From Fasciolopsis buskii (Eukaryota; Platyhelminthes; Trematoda; Plagiorchiida; Fasciolidae), in the NCBI GenBank assembly GCA_008360955.1, contig LUCM01000143.1:1-64000 (forward strand): DNA of 64,000 nt, in the 5' to 3' direction. Every line of letters begins with the position of its first letter. Within the stretch, counting starts at the first letter, position 1. The notes under the pieces were generated by a model. That model worked only from the letters and a program-made list of their open reading frames with translations. It had not been told where the DNA came from and did not search any database. Below are positions 10,794 to 21,996 of this stretch, piece after piece. Both the position numbers and the translations under genes were made by a program.

Positions 10794-11467
10794 GTATGTG
10801 GTTTTCTCTGGTCGTACAAAGTCCGTTCGATTCACTTCCTCAAATCGATTATCTCCCCTGCTTTGGATACTGAAATCGAAATGATTCAGACTGGAGGTTA
10901 GTTGTCAGCTCTTCGATTATGGGGAATTTTTTAGGTGATCTTGGTTCACGCCGTCCCAGAATGGGTTAAGACGTGACGGTAAGCGGGAATCAATCAAAGC
11001 AACATAAAATGTTCTAGCCAACTTAGAACAATATTCTGGTACTTGTACTTCGCATAGTAAAATGCCAAGAACAGCGCCGATCGCAGATGCTGCAGTTCCC
11101 CAGCTTTCTGACCAGCATGAGTGGTCTTTCTCGAACCATGACACGGTGAATGTAAAATTGTAAAACTAATCTGAGATTTGCAATCTGGAAGCGGTTCTTT
11201 GTATTCTAGGTGGTGGGACAGGCGATTCTGGTAAGTGAGAGGTATTATTGGATTGTTTTCGACAAAATCCTCCTCGGTCATTTAAATTCGTTACATGCGT
11301 TTGGATCCAAATGGAATTCAGAAATCTAGCATGCAAGCAGAAAACCTAGTAAGAAAGCCGCTAGTCATCATGCTGACTAAGAATGTATAATACTTGCGTA
11401 CCGAATGATATTCTTGTTGGACGTCAGTTCACGTTATTCTCTCCGTCAGGTGTTGTTTCCATTGCAG

Positions 11468-11513
11468 GTGAAAGTCTCCCCGAACCTCATCACACCAACG
11501 GCCCTTCCATGAA
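11468..11513 (+). CDS. Candidate exon, + strand
   Basis: The acceptor is very strong (gttgtttccattgcag). The only open frame begins two bases into a codon and reads ESLPEPHHTNGPSM up to donor TGAA|GTCAGT. A short open piece ending in a perfect donor TTCTG|GTAAGT at 11,234 is phase-compatible and would place GGGTGDS before it. Confidence 0.3.
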
Positions 11514-11733
11514 GTCAGTTTGTTTGGCGTACTGGTGACCAGCAGTCGAGTATTTGTTTATCAGAGGCCACCACCAAGTATAACTTTGTGGAAGCCTTTA
11601 ACTTTGTTTTGTCCCCGCACTGCAGCCGGATCTTTACTCTAGGTGGTATCAAGCAGCGACTATGAAACTTTAATTGAATAAGGATTTCTGTATTCCTCTG
11701 TTTACTTACGGATATATACATATATATACGCAG

Positions 11734-11808
11734 GTAACTCCGACTGTATTCGGTAACATTCTTAATGTTCAAGTGCACGCAGTGTGTGGAAAGACATTAA
11801 CAAATATG
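11734..11808 (+). CDS. Candidate exon, + strand
   Basis: 75 nt, 25 codons, phase 0 to 0. Acceptor atatatatacgcag and donor AATATG|GTGAGT. The frame VTPTVFGNILNVQ then VHAVCGKTLTNM is the only open one. The next acceptor (gtgcatctgtttgtag) is only about 41 bp downstream, which would be a mini-intron. Product unknown. Confidence 0.4.
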
Positions 11809-12649
11809 GTGAGTTTATTTAGACATTGTCCGTAGTGCATCTGTTTGTAGACTGCAAGAAGACCTATTAAACATCGGTGTCCTTAGATTTCGGGTAAACT
11901 CAAGTGAACTTGAAAAGTGAAACCTTGAAACACCATAAGGGTTTTATAATGTTTTTGGGAGGGTCTTGGGTTTATCTTGGTTTACATTCACAAACGATTG
12001 CAGTTAATAAAGTTGCAATCCGAAGCAACAGTCCGATAACAAAAACCTTCATTGGGCTGCTCGGAGAATTGTTCCTTTGGCACGGTAGGTTTATTTCTTT
12101 GTTTCTAGATGACATGAAAATTTGGACAAATAGTTAAACAAGGTAGTTCAATGCGAATGTCACCCATAAAAAGAAGACCTCACCTGTGTTCAGAAATTTT
12201 AAAGCCTAGCTTACGTATGAATAATTCAAAGCTGCTCATAGTTTTTAAAATGAACCTACTGGATTTGAAGGTCCAAGCGAGCGGGCACGCTGATTAAGCA
12301 CACTTGATTCGCGTAACATGGATACTGTAATTATGTAAACCTGGAAAGTTAACAATGCTACTTCGCCAAACGACATTTAGTCATAGAACGAATAAAATCA
12401 TGACCGATGACTTAATGGATTTTCCTTATTTGAAAACCAGTCAATGTCCGTCACTTTCGACAAGAGGCTCCAAACACAAATGACCGATGTAGTTGATAGG
12501 AAAGCGATAAGATCAATTTTGTATGCCCTTATCATTCCGCATTTTAGGAATTGTGTTATTATATGTTGGGTATTTTTGAGGAGAGCACGCTTATCACCAA
12601 TTGGCTGAGCGATGTGCAGGTAGTACGCTACAGTGAATGTACCGAATTC
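11809..12649. other. No confident gene
   Basis: A + strand stretch at 12,001-12,135 is open (NKVAIRSNSPITKTF through LFLDDMKIWTNS, then TAA). It has a good acceptor (ttcacaaacgattgcag), but its end is unclear. An AT microsatellite (tata/cata repeats) lies just upstream at 11,711-11,730. Confidence 0.3.
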
Positions 12650-12878
12650 TCAGGAACAACGCGAAACGTAAACTGATTCATTAACCGCGTCAAAAAGATG
12701 CATGTTACCGTTACCGTTACCGGGGCCGGTAAATATGCACTGCTGATGGTTACAAAGATATAGCCAACCTTCGTAAGGTTTACAAAGACGTGCTGAGAGC
12801 ATATTGCATGAAGATTTATTTCGAAAGCGTGCTAAATCAGGTAGCGAAAAATTCTCTCCGATGGTAAATCGTTTTACA
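12650..12878 (-). CDS. Candidate terminal exon, minus strand
   Basis: After the strong minus-strand acceptor catctgtggtcctttcag, the frame runs 75 codons to TGA. It begins VKRFTIGENFSLPDL, continues CKPYEGWLYLCNHQQ and ends ESVYVSRCS. A GNGNGN tract is encoded by a short ggtaac repeat, so slippage could change its length. Several cysteines suggest a secreted or extracellular module. No family is recognised and upstream exons were not found. Confidence 0.45.
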
Positions 12879-15062
12879 CTGAAAGGACCACAGATGGGAA
12901 GGAACACGTAAACATATGTGGGTATGCCCAGTGTTGGAGAGAATCAAGACCTATCGGATCTGACATGTTGTAACAAAATCGAACAATGTACATTTTCATT
13001 TAGAACTGGCCCAACATAATTGAAACAGACAAGCGCGCCACGTCAGAACCACTCCAATTTTCGTGCTGATTGTTACAATCTCCAGTTTGTTTATTTACAA
13101 GAGATTTTTGTTACTTTCATGGCATTGTTCCCATTCCACCAGAATTTCACAATCCCATTGATTTTAACTTCTGAAATCAGGGGAATTTAGTCGCTAAATT
13201 AGACCAGGATTTATTGAGACTTTTTGCCAGGAAAGTGCAACTGTTACCTAATTTCATTGGACCACCATAGTTATAAGAAAAACGAATTCAATCAATGCAC
13301 AGGTTGTCAGGCAAATTTACGACATCTCATAGTTGTTTCCTCATTTAATCTCGATGAATAATAAGTGAGGTATATAATGACTATTGGACGTTCTTTGGAA
13401 CAGCACTCGCATCATTATTATCACATTTGCGAGATATGCTAAAACAACAGGACCACTTATAGTTTAGTACTATAATCTTATAAATTCCGAAAGCTAGTGT
13501 CTGGTTCGGAGGGGATCTCAGGCAACAAATTTCGTTTTTCCGATATGGATGGAACTGATACCGTCGAGTGTACTTATCATGAATCCCTTTAAGACCAATC
13601 CTAAATAAAAAACTGTTTCAGTAGGCGATTGAGTGAGTTCAGAGTCAGTTCGACTGCCAGTACCAAAATGAAATGTAAAAGACTTTTTAACCCGTATTTC
13701 AACCCAGTACATATGTAACAGGCCCAAAAAATAAGAAAGTAGGTTTGTCTTCGGTAGACGTCGCATCAGTCCACCACTGAGGCGTGTGTACTCCAGGATG
13801 ATATCAGTTATTTCAGTGGTCTTATGCCACGCAAACGAATTCAAGTTGGCACAGACGCGGACTGTTTTGGAAAACTAGTTTCCGTCTGTAGACAGCACGA
13901 TTAATTCGAGTTCGAGGAACATGTCAGACGTCAAAGGTGCTTGGGGTACCAATGAGACCATCATTCAAGCCACTGCTTGCTTATATCTTAAGGACTAAGT
14001 AAGAAACCGAGCTCTTGATGCCACCAAATAATAGGATTTGTTAAGCAAACCGTATGTATATGACACATGGTGTAAAACAGACCACTCCTTGGATATAAAC
14101 CAAAGTCTCTAACCACTGAGATCGGTAACCTGAGAAGTTTATTTCGCAAATTAAAACATAATACGTCGAGTGATTGGCTATATTTAATGTTTTTCTTGCT
14201 TTTCAAAGAGGTGAGTGATATCGGTAAAAGGAAAGGAAAACTGAAATGGGCATTACATTCGTTTCTGGCGTATTATGCCTCTGTAGCTTGCAAGAAAGAA
14301 ATGAAGTAGAACGATTCACTTAGTTGAAGATCAGCGTTACCTAAACGGTACCAGGAACGGCTAGCTGGTTGGAAGAAAAGACCCAAAGCGAGCAGTTAGT
14401 GAATAGCCCAACTCACGTATTTGTGTCATTCAAAGGTGGTACTAGGCAAACTAGTACAACAAAATTCCTTCATGCAGCTTTGCGTTTAAAAACTAAATGC
14501 TTTGTTTAATTCCAAGAAGATCGCAGTCTAAAAGTTGAATCAACATGTTTCAGTTTGCAAGTACCCTTTATGTTGATTCAACCAGTTTTTCACATAGTAA
14601 TTTCGGCCCGTCGGGACACAACAGCAAACTACTTGCACTGTCCTTCACGTCAGGAACAAGTTGAGCAATGATCAGCTAAGTCGTTTCTCACAGAGTTCAG
14701 GCCAGTCACCAAATACGCTTGGCCACAAACTTAAAATTAGAAGGAGTTGTCTTTAACCCTTTTAAGTGTTCTGAATTCAGCGGAGGACGTTACTGTTTAC
14801 TAAAAAATCTCCCTACTGGTGTTCGGAAAACGTTGTGCACGCATCCCACCCACTCATCCTGAGAAGATCATTCGGAAGCAGTTATTTCACAGAAATAGTT
14901 TTATAACAGTCGCGTTCGAAGATCAATTGTATCCGTGTCACATAAGAACGAATTAAATCCAGGGCACTCATTTCCTTCAACGAATACCCAATTTATCTAC
15001 ACGAATATGAGCCTGTTTTCAAAGAACTGTACACTGAGTAGCCCTGCTGCTAGTTTAGCTCG
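12879..15062. other. No confident gene
   Basis: A minus-strand frame at 13,518-13,844 is open for 108 codons (contains SGGLMRRLPKTN and an internal strong acceptor ttggtactggcag), but two frames compete and no donor settles it. The remainder is AT-rich with nothing supportable. Confidence 0.35.
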
Positions 15063-15402
15063 CAAGTGGCCTCACTTGTCAGTTGACTTCAAGTAGGAAT
15101 GATACAGGATTCACTATGGACTTTGGACCGGGCTGGTACGCGTTTGGCCAGTGTAACTCAGTTAGTACCAGCCATCCTACCAGCTACGCTACAATTATAT
15201 CATCATCATCTCTCTGCTTTGTTATGGAAGTTTTGGTTTCACTATGGTCCCTTCCCGCCATTCGGATTTATTGCTGTTCAAAATCTAATAGACGTTCATC
15301 CCCAGTTGGGAACAGATAGTGACTTTCCAAAGAACCATTCTATGACGATAAGGCAGACATAGTGGCTGGTAGGTAGCTCCTAAATGCACCTTTCCAGCCA
15401 AT

Positions 15403-15777
15403 ATGTCCATCCCGGCATTGTTGAGTACAAACATCCGTTCCCTGTTTACGAATATGCCGGATCTGTCCTTCACAATTCAGTCACCGATCCATGTTCAAAT
15501 TTGTGTCATCTACATACAAGAATCTCGGCTAAACCCGGATGTTGTTGATTCACTCGTTTCAATAGACAGCTTCAGACTCCATCGGCAGGACACATTTTCG
15601 AAAGAGAAGAAGACTGGAGGCAATGTGGCAACATACATAAACTCCTTCTGGTCCAGCAAGTCCGAAATTATTTACACGGACTCACAAAATGGAATAGACT
15701 GTCTCGTGGCACATTGTCATCCCAAATTTTCCCGCCATACCAGTACAATCGTCACGGTGATACATATTTTCCTTTAA
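15403..15777 (+). pseudogene. LINE endonuclease-domain remnant
   Basis: A 124-codon open frame resembling the N-terminal part of the APE-type endonuclease of non-LTR elements. The N-x-R-S-L motif starts strand 1 and Q-E-S-R-L replaces the usual E-T-W-L/E-S-x-L catalytic glutamate region. The C-terminal half of the domain is missing or shifted out of frame. Confidence 0.6.
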
Positions 15778-16340
15778 GCTCACATCACAGCATTACGGTT
15801 TTTTGACCCTTTTCCACCAATCATTGTTCCTCTAGCTGATGAGGGTCTGCATAATCTGTTGGTGATTTCAACCATGCATCTTATCTACCAGTGACGGTGT
15901 TTCACTATTCGTCTCAATTGAACACATCTCGTCCCAGATACTTAAATCCCTAAGAAAACGCAAGGAACACTTCTACAAATCCCGTAGTAACTCGAGTGTG
16001 CCGTAGATTTCCACCCCAATGCATGCTGAAATCAAGCGCATCAACATGACATTCGCCAATCAACTCTTGATTGGTAACAACAACCGATTCCTATGGTAAG
16101 GCATTCGACTTGCTGCGTAAGGAGAAAAAGAGATATATGAAATTCTCTGCGGATGTCGACAGCATCAGTCATACTCTCATCCATCCGTTCATTTATATCC
16201 CAGTCATATTTGGACAAGGTGATGATGTGACGGTTGCAGATTTTTCTAGAGAAGAGGTGCTCGAACTTCTTCGCACCACTTAAATTAACACAGGCTCTGA
16301 TCCTGACAGTCTGCTCTTAGCTCTTTTAAGGCACGGTGCA

Positions 16341-16844
16341 GTGGCCCTGACATATGCATTCACTTCTCTGATTAACTCGTCATTAAACTCGTCTTCTAGT
16401 CCTGACTGTTGGAGATCCGTCACTATTGTTCCCATCCCAAAAGCTACCATTTCTACTGCCTCATTAAAACGATTTCGCCCCATAACTTCAACATATGCTG
16501 GTCATAAACTGACTAAGCGTGCTGTGCTTAAGCGTTTGCGTTCTACTATGCATCCTCCTGACAACCCGTTTCACCTTACTTATAAATCTAACAAGTCCAC
16601 TTCGGACGGTGTCGCCTCCCTTATTTATCACATTTGTAGGTCCTTAGATGCATCGATGAAATCGGTGCGTTTCGCTCTTCTGGATTATTCATCGGCATTC
16701 GATTCTGTCCCACGGTCTCTTCTACTTCACAAATTGGAAACATTCGGTTGTCTCATGCCCTTATTAGCATGGCCATCTGATTACTTTACTTTACTAAACG
16801 AACCCAGTGCACACGAATGGGCGGTAAGAATTCAAAACCATTGA
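16341..16844 (+). pseudogene. LINE reverse-transcriptase remnant (fingers and palm start)
   Basis: A 167-codon frame with RT blocks in the expected order: W-R-S-V-T-I-V-P-I-P-K, then the F-R-P-I-T-S block, then the T-Y-K-S-N-K-S-T block, then L-D-Y-S-S-A-F-D with the first catalytic aspartate. It ends before the YADD/FADD catalytic motif, which falls in the disrupted 16,845-17,020 segment. Confidence 0.75.
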
Positions 16845-17024
16845 TTAACAACTCAGCCGTGCTTCATAGTGCCGTTCTTTCACCGTTTCTCTGTTCTCCT
16901 TGCACCAGCGACTTATTAACTAGAACGATGATTTTCAAATTTGTTCCAACAACGTACCTCTTATTTTCGATTTCTCTGCACGAGTTGGTTTAAATGCCAG
17001 TAAATCAAATGTTTCCAATATGTG

Positions 17025-17073
17025 CTCTCATTCTCTCTCCCTCTCTCTCCCTTACTCGCTCTCTCTCCCTCTC
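17025..17073 (+). repeat. (CT)n-rich microsatellite inside the LINE
   Basis: An impure ctctctccct repeat interrupts the reverse-transcriptase frame between the palm and the thumb-type VKYLAVTIDNKLKW block. It is probably a later expansion that helped break the ORF. Confidence 0.8.
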
Positions 17074-17400
17074 GCCACCCGTCATCCTACTCATCTGAAT
17101 CGCCTTTCATCAACTCAGAAACAACTACCAGGGTTGATTCTGTGAAATATCTAGCCGTTACTATTGATAACAAGCTGAAGTGGACTTCGCACATTTCCAC
17201 CTGTGCTTCAATTTTCCCTTCCTTCTACGTAGCTCTTCATTAATTGTCTCGCTGGTATATCAGCGTGTTTCTTCTGTGGCCTTTTAAACATGATAATTTA
17301 ATTGCTCCTACCCAAATCCCTGCGATTCTCATTGTATTCTAGTAGTATTCCTACTTGTCGTCTTTATCGAATTTTTCTTTATAAGCTCCCTTTAGCCTTG

Positions 17401-18631
17401 CTAACTCTATGTTTTGGAATTCTCTTTTGCTTCCCCCTTTCCGGCTGTCAGTCTTAACTGTCCTTTTTCAATTCAAACGCGCTAATCAAGTTTTATTCTT
17501 TGAACTACCTAGGTTTTTATCAATTAAAAGTCTTAGTTGGACTTCTCACATTTTTGCTTTCGGATTTTTTGAGGTCTTTTATTTGAAATCAAATGACTTC
17601 GACATCACACGGTCAAACATTTGCACTATCGGCTAATGGGTATATCCATGTTTGCCACCGCGTCATTTGTTCTCTCGCCGGTGTCGTAAGATTACTTAAG
17701 AAATGCTGTAAATTCCTGCAATATTTACTGTCAGATGCGAGTTATTTTTCATTGATGCATGTCAACAAATTGTCCACTAAAATGTGGCATCAACATAAGC
17801 AAAAAGGTCACTTGCAAGTTATTTTCAAATCCTACACGTCCTCTGCATGTGGATCTTTTAAATGGCCTTTCTACAATATCAGCGCATTGTTTCATGCCCC
17901 ATATAGTTATTATCTATAGAAACCCCACGGTTCCTTATTTGGCACTCACCTGGACAAACCAGGATCTTGTTTCACCCGGATTATTGAACAATCTAACTCA
18001 AGTGCTCCAATCGCGCACCTAAGTTTTTCTTCGTATTTGCAATGTGAGGAATTTTTTTAAAATTTTCTTTCATTGCTGCTTCCGACTGAAATGTAACACT
18101 TATGCACGCAAATATCTGTGCAATACAGCGCAATCAGACCGATCATCAGCCGTCTTACAAACTGTGGCCAATGAGGCATATCAGACGCTAGCTGAACTAG
18201 TCGTCGGCGCCTGTTTCTAAAAGCATACTAATGGTTACCCATTCTTACTTTATAGCTTTGCAGTTCAACGTGATTTCTTTTGGCGTTATTCTGGAAATGG
18301 CACAGGTATACTTATTGTTTTGCCCTGGCATAGACATGAATGGCTGAAAACTGGCTGGTTTACTCGTCGGCCTTTTCCATTTATGCAGACCTGGATGTTT
18401 TGAGTTACAAACAATCTTTTCAAGCTCACACGTACACACACGCGCGCAAAGGGAATTGAAGGATGTGAATACCTATTAGCGGAGGCCTTACAGTTCCCAA
18501 AATGAATGCTCGTTTTACCAGTTAACAGCTAATACAAATTTCGAACTGCTCCTTAGCCTGGTTTGATTCACTTTCGGGTTAATAACAAATCACGTGAAAA
18601 ATGATTCTTTATGGTCATTCTTTCGTGCTAG
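17401..18631. other. No confident gene
   Basis: A + strand frame is open at 17,759-18,022 (contains HIVIIYRNPTVPYLAL and ends NLTQVLQSRT) with coding-like composition but no clear splice sites. It could be more 3' LINE sequence or another decayed repeat. A short alternating cacacacacgcgcgc run lies near 18,431-18,447. Confidence 0.3.
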
Positions 18632-18789
18632 GTTCCTGCTGCTGGATCTGTGCAAAATGGACACCACCAAAAATGTTGTGAAGCTTCTAGGCAAACCAGT
18701 CCGAATCCTAGTGCCCCTTGACAGGCGCATGTCCTCTCCTTATGGGATACCCAGGGCTCCAAATGGATTATTTTCAAAGGATATAAATT
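18632..18789 (+). CDS. Weak candidate exon, + strand
   Basis: A good acceptor (tcattctttcgtgctag) is followed by two open frames. One reads FLLLDLCKMDTTKNV then LGKPVRILVPLDRR to TAA at 18,789. The other reads VPAAGSVQNGHHQKC to a nearer stop. No donor is clear, so it may be a terminal exon. Confidence 0.25.
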
Positions 18790-19382
18790 AACAGGCACAA
18801 ATCCTCCACACTGGCAGAAAAGATGAGCAGCTTGAAACGTTAAAACATTAACTATATTTTTATCCTAACTACGAAATTTTGTCATCTAAAAGAACTCTTT
18901 GGTGCCCACCGTCTCTTTAACACAAACCACTTTGTCATTCATTCACTGAAGGGGAAATTCTGTTTGAATATGGAACGATTAATTTTGAAGGTCCGTGAAC
19001 AGCGCAAATTAAAAAGGCTTTAAAGTGGACGAACATCGTTTGTGTTTGGAAAAAAGGCAGTTCTGTGGAAGATTTCCAATTTTAGTTCGCGTGCATTTTA
19101 CGAACTGAAAAGAATTATCTGTCTGGTAGGTGCGAAGGCCGGATTTCAGGTTGCTTTCTTTGAACACGGGATGCGTGAATGAAATGACTTCGTACAGCGA
19201 CCTCTCAGCGATTCAAATAAGTCTGCGAAATCTCTCCTTCATACGAATGAAAAATCCAAGTAAAGCCTGCCAGTGTGTTTGCCAACTTTAGCGATTGTTA
19301 TTCAAATTCAATAAGCCTATTCTCAGATTGAATGAAACTAGATAATTTGAAGTTAGTTATTTGTGAATTAGTAATTACGGAA
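18790..19382. other. Nothing seen
   Basis: AT-rich, no exon, RNA gene or repeat recognised. Confidence 0.5.
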
Positions 19383-19530
19383 TCACTTCATGCTCGACCA
19401 AATTCGTCCTAGACCGTCAGCTACTTTTTCCATTGACGACTTTGCAACGAACGAATAGGAGAGAAATCCAGCTGTATTAAAATCCAACGGAAAACGGCAA
19501 GAGAGACGGAAACAATCTGTCACATGTTGG
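19383..19530 (-). CDS. Candidate terminal exon, minus strand
   Basis: The acceptor on the minus strand is strong (tctatctttactccacag). The frame reads QHVTDCFRLSCRFPL, DFNTAGFLSYSFVAK, then EKVADGLGRIW and ends at TGA after about 49 codons. Good coding composition; no family recognised; no upstream exon found. Confidence 0.4.
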
Positions 19531-20903
19531 CTGTGGAGTAAAGATAGATGAGACCAATCATTTTTCTTTTTTATTGTGAGTTTTGTTCTCCTCACCCAAG
19601 GAGGACAACAAGACTATGTGAGAGAAAAGCAACTTGTGCTACTGCATACATGAATTGTAAATAGCGTCGGCAACCTGCATGTGACTTTTGCATGCGAGAA
19701 TAATTGCTCACTTTCCGGGACCTATTCAAGGCTAAAAAGCAGGGAATTATCACGTGTCAACGGTAAAAATCAGTTTTTGTCTGATAAAAGTTTGTAACTA
19801 TAATGATCAATGTTTGCTTAATGGATTTTATTTTTTGTCACAAATTGTCATTCGGATTACTGCATGGAGGTTTCGTTGAAAAGATATCAGTGTTTTTCCC
19901 AGAATATCTTAGAAATAGAAGAAAATCGAGAGTTTTCTGATATCTCTTTGACAAGGCAAAACGGGTATATGCAATCTGACAGATAAGCTCACCTGACTGA
20001 TGTGAAATTTTTCTTGGCAAAAGGCTTTTTGATATCCTGAAATGTCAGTTTCGCCGCATAAATAGGGCATAAACATGAGCACATTTACATACTATCCTTT
20101 TACTGCAACGGTGACCAGACAATGCTATTTCAATTGTAACTCATTAATAATCATTTGTAAATAATAAACAGCTTTCTCATGAAGTCATCACATTATTTGC
20201 CCTACACCTCTGAAAGTCAGTATCAGTAAGTCACGCTTTATTTTCATAAAGTCTATAGCCCTTGACTGAAATCGTCCCGATCAGTAAAAGCACGCTAGCC
20301 GATATCAGTTTCAATCCGAAGAATACATAATTACTTGCCTCATCGGGAACCGTCTTGTGTGTGAACGCGTTCCTCCATTTGTTAGTCGATTTCTACTAAG
20401 GGCACGGTATCCCAAAATACATATGAATCCAGTGAACAGCTTTTTGCCCATCGGGAGGCTGTAAAAGTGGATCTGTTGCATGAGAACGAATTGTTGTGAA
20501 ATAATCAGCACCCTTATAAGCGCGATGTAATATGCCAAGCGGTATGAATTATGCTCAATGGAAATTGGAAAACAGAAAGCAGATACCTATTAGAGGTTTT
20601 CTTTTACGGGAATTAGTATCGACGACATATACTGCCGTTCTTTATAATCTTGATAAATTGCAATTTACGTCGCTAATGACCGAAGCCACATTACGTGTTG
20701 GTCTTGGCCAATTCCAATTTTACCAACCGAAATTCAGCGGGGCTTTAATTCACGTGATTGTGTATTAAAAGCGAATTCCAATTAATCGTCAGCTGCCAGC
20801 AGTCACCTTTAGTATCATTGACATTCTTACGGGACAACATTTGTCGGTCGAAGCAGATTCACTCTCAACTGACCTACTAAGAAAATCACTTCGATTTCTA
20901 TTG
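19531..20903. other. Nothing supportable
   Basis: Several 60-78-codon open frames on both strands (for example + 20,532-20,768) lack splice signals or domain character. Confidence 0.4.
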
Positions 20904-21050
20904 TGAATGATATAATGTTAATAACACTGTGTTGTCGGTAGATGGAATTCGCCAACGTTTCGACTACCTTTGGTAGTCTTTCGCAAAACAAGTTTTACAG
21001 CCAAAAATGGCGCATCGATTTTTTGATACACTCCTTAAGTCAATTTAATT
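20904..21050 (+). repeat. Dispersed hairpin element, copy 2
   Basis: Starts gaatgatataatgttaataa, with GCCAACGTTTCGACTACC-ttt-GGTAGTC and aaacaagttttaca. A tail atggcgcatcgattttttga follows at about 21,007, shared with copy 1 and, inverted, with copy 4. The second inverted arm seen in copy 1 is absent here. Confidence 0.8.
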
Positions 21051-21319
21051 TTACGGGTCATTGTAACCAGTTGTATTTCATAACTTTGTAAATCTTGCAG
21101 GCCTTAGGGTATGCTTTAGTCACACCATTGGTTCTTTCTGCTTGTAATAAGGACCTAATACATTATGCTACTTAGGTGAACAATAGCGCACTCTGCGAGT
21201 ACCCTGGGGGATTTGAAAAACTAATTTTTGTCTGTTTTCATGGCTGCAGATTGATCATGTTCGAGTAAGCAGAACGTATCAAAAATACGTATTTTTCAAG
21301 TTCTTTTTTGACTTTCCAG
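21051..21319. other. Nothing seen
   Basis: No supportable feature before the acceptor at 21,319. Confidence 0.5.
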
Positions 21320-21535
21320 ATCTGCGATCAAAACTTTGGGTGATAAACAAGTCTTTTCCGAAAGCAATCCGTCACAGCCCAGTATGATCAAACGAGAAGT
21401 CCCACGCATTTCGGTCTTCCAAATTATATTGGAAAGTTCGACAGTGACTATCCATTGGATCGGAACAGCCACTCGTACACTTAGGATGATTGATCCGACT
21501 TCAGTGCAGTGTTTTTTACGCAGGAAATGTGCACG
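21320..21535 (+). CDS. Candidate symmetric 216-nt exon, + strand
   Basis: A strong acceptor (ttcttttttgactttccag) and a near-consensus donor (GCACG|GTAAGG) bound 216 nt. The frame reads SAIKTLGDKQVFSES, MIKREVPRISVFQI, then TIHWIGTATRTLRM and CFLRRKCA. Start and end phases are equal (symmetric exon), typical of modular proteins. The minus strand is also open, but only the + strand has both splice sites. No family recognised. Confidence 0.45.
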
Positions 21536-21816
21536 GTAAGGGAGGGACACCTTCGCATGGAAAACAAAAGCGACGCGATTTCTAAAGCATTCCAGTACCT
21601 TTATCATAAGGAAGTAATTTGTCATAGAAGTGACGGCATATGCAGAATGACGGGAAAATGTAGTATTTCCATTTGCAACTAACTAGCATGTTATGCAATT
21701 TGTGCGTATGCATTTGTAATTATGAGTCATTGAGCAGTCCATGGTCAAGAGTTGGTCAAACTCTCGTGCAAATGCCTTATCGGTGCTGAATCCAAACAGT
21801 AGAAAGATATGTTATC

Positions 21817-21996
21817 ATGATACGTCGTTTTGCACACAGTAGAATAACTCCAAAATTGGAAGCAAATGCTTTGCGCAGATTGAATCTACAAAGAAATCTC
21901 GCTGCTGACATGTTCAGAAAGTCATTCTTCAATAAGAAACTATCAAGAACTACTGTAATCATTAGATTCCTACGAGGAATTTCCATGTCGATTGTG
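21817..21996 (+). CDS. Candidate exon, possibly a first coding exon, + strand
   Basis: From ATG the frame reads MIRRFAHSRITPKLE, LRRLNLQRNLAADMF, RKSFFNKKLSRTTV and ends ISMSIV at donor ATTGTG|GTGAGA (60 codons). It is basic and amphipathic, like a mitochondrial-targeting or ribosomal-type N-terminus. An in-frame stop upstream supports the start, although an acceptor at ttttgcacacag could begin the exon instead. Confidence 0.35.

Larger units (their letters stand above)
15063..17400 (+). mobile_element. Decayed non-LTR retrotransposon (CR1/jockey-type LINE)
   Basis: Successive frames on the + strand give the two enzymatic domains of a LINE ORF2. The endonuclease part is at about 15,403-15,780 (TNIRSLFTNMPDL, then QESRLN, then KTGGNVATYI). 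The reverse transcriptase part is at about 16,071-17,243, with FRPITSTYAGHKLT, KSNKSTSDGVASL, the motif-A-like LLDYSSAFDSVPR and the thumb-type VKYLAVTIDNKLKW. Stops and frameshifts split it into at least four frames and the FADD-type motif is lost, so it is dead. No target-site duplication or clean 3' tail was found. The clade call is from motif style only. Confidence 0.8.

Noticed and set aside
11210..11230. A 21-nt microexon (acceptor ttgtattctag, donor TTCTG|GTAAGT).
   Set aside because: Signals are good, but the exon is too short to call without transcripts. The frame is ambiguous and the opposite strand is open.
12085..12135. RFISLFLDDMKIWTNS looks like a reverse-transcriptase Y-x-D-D catalytic strand.
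   Set aside because: There are no other RT blocks around it in any frame, and the frame is open for only about 45 codons upstream. Probably chance.
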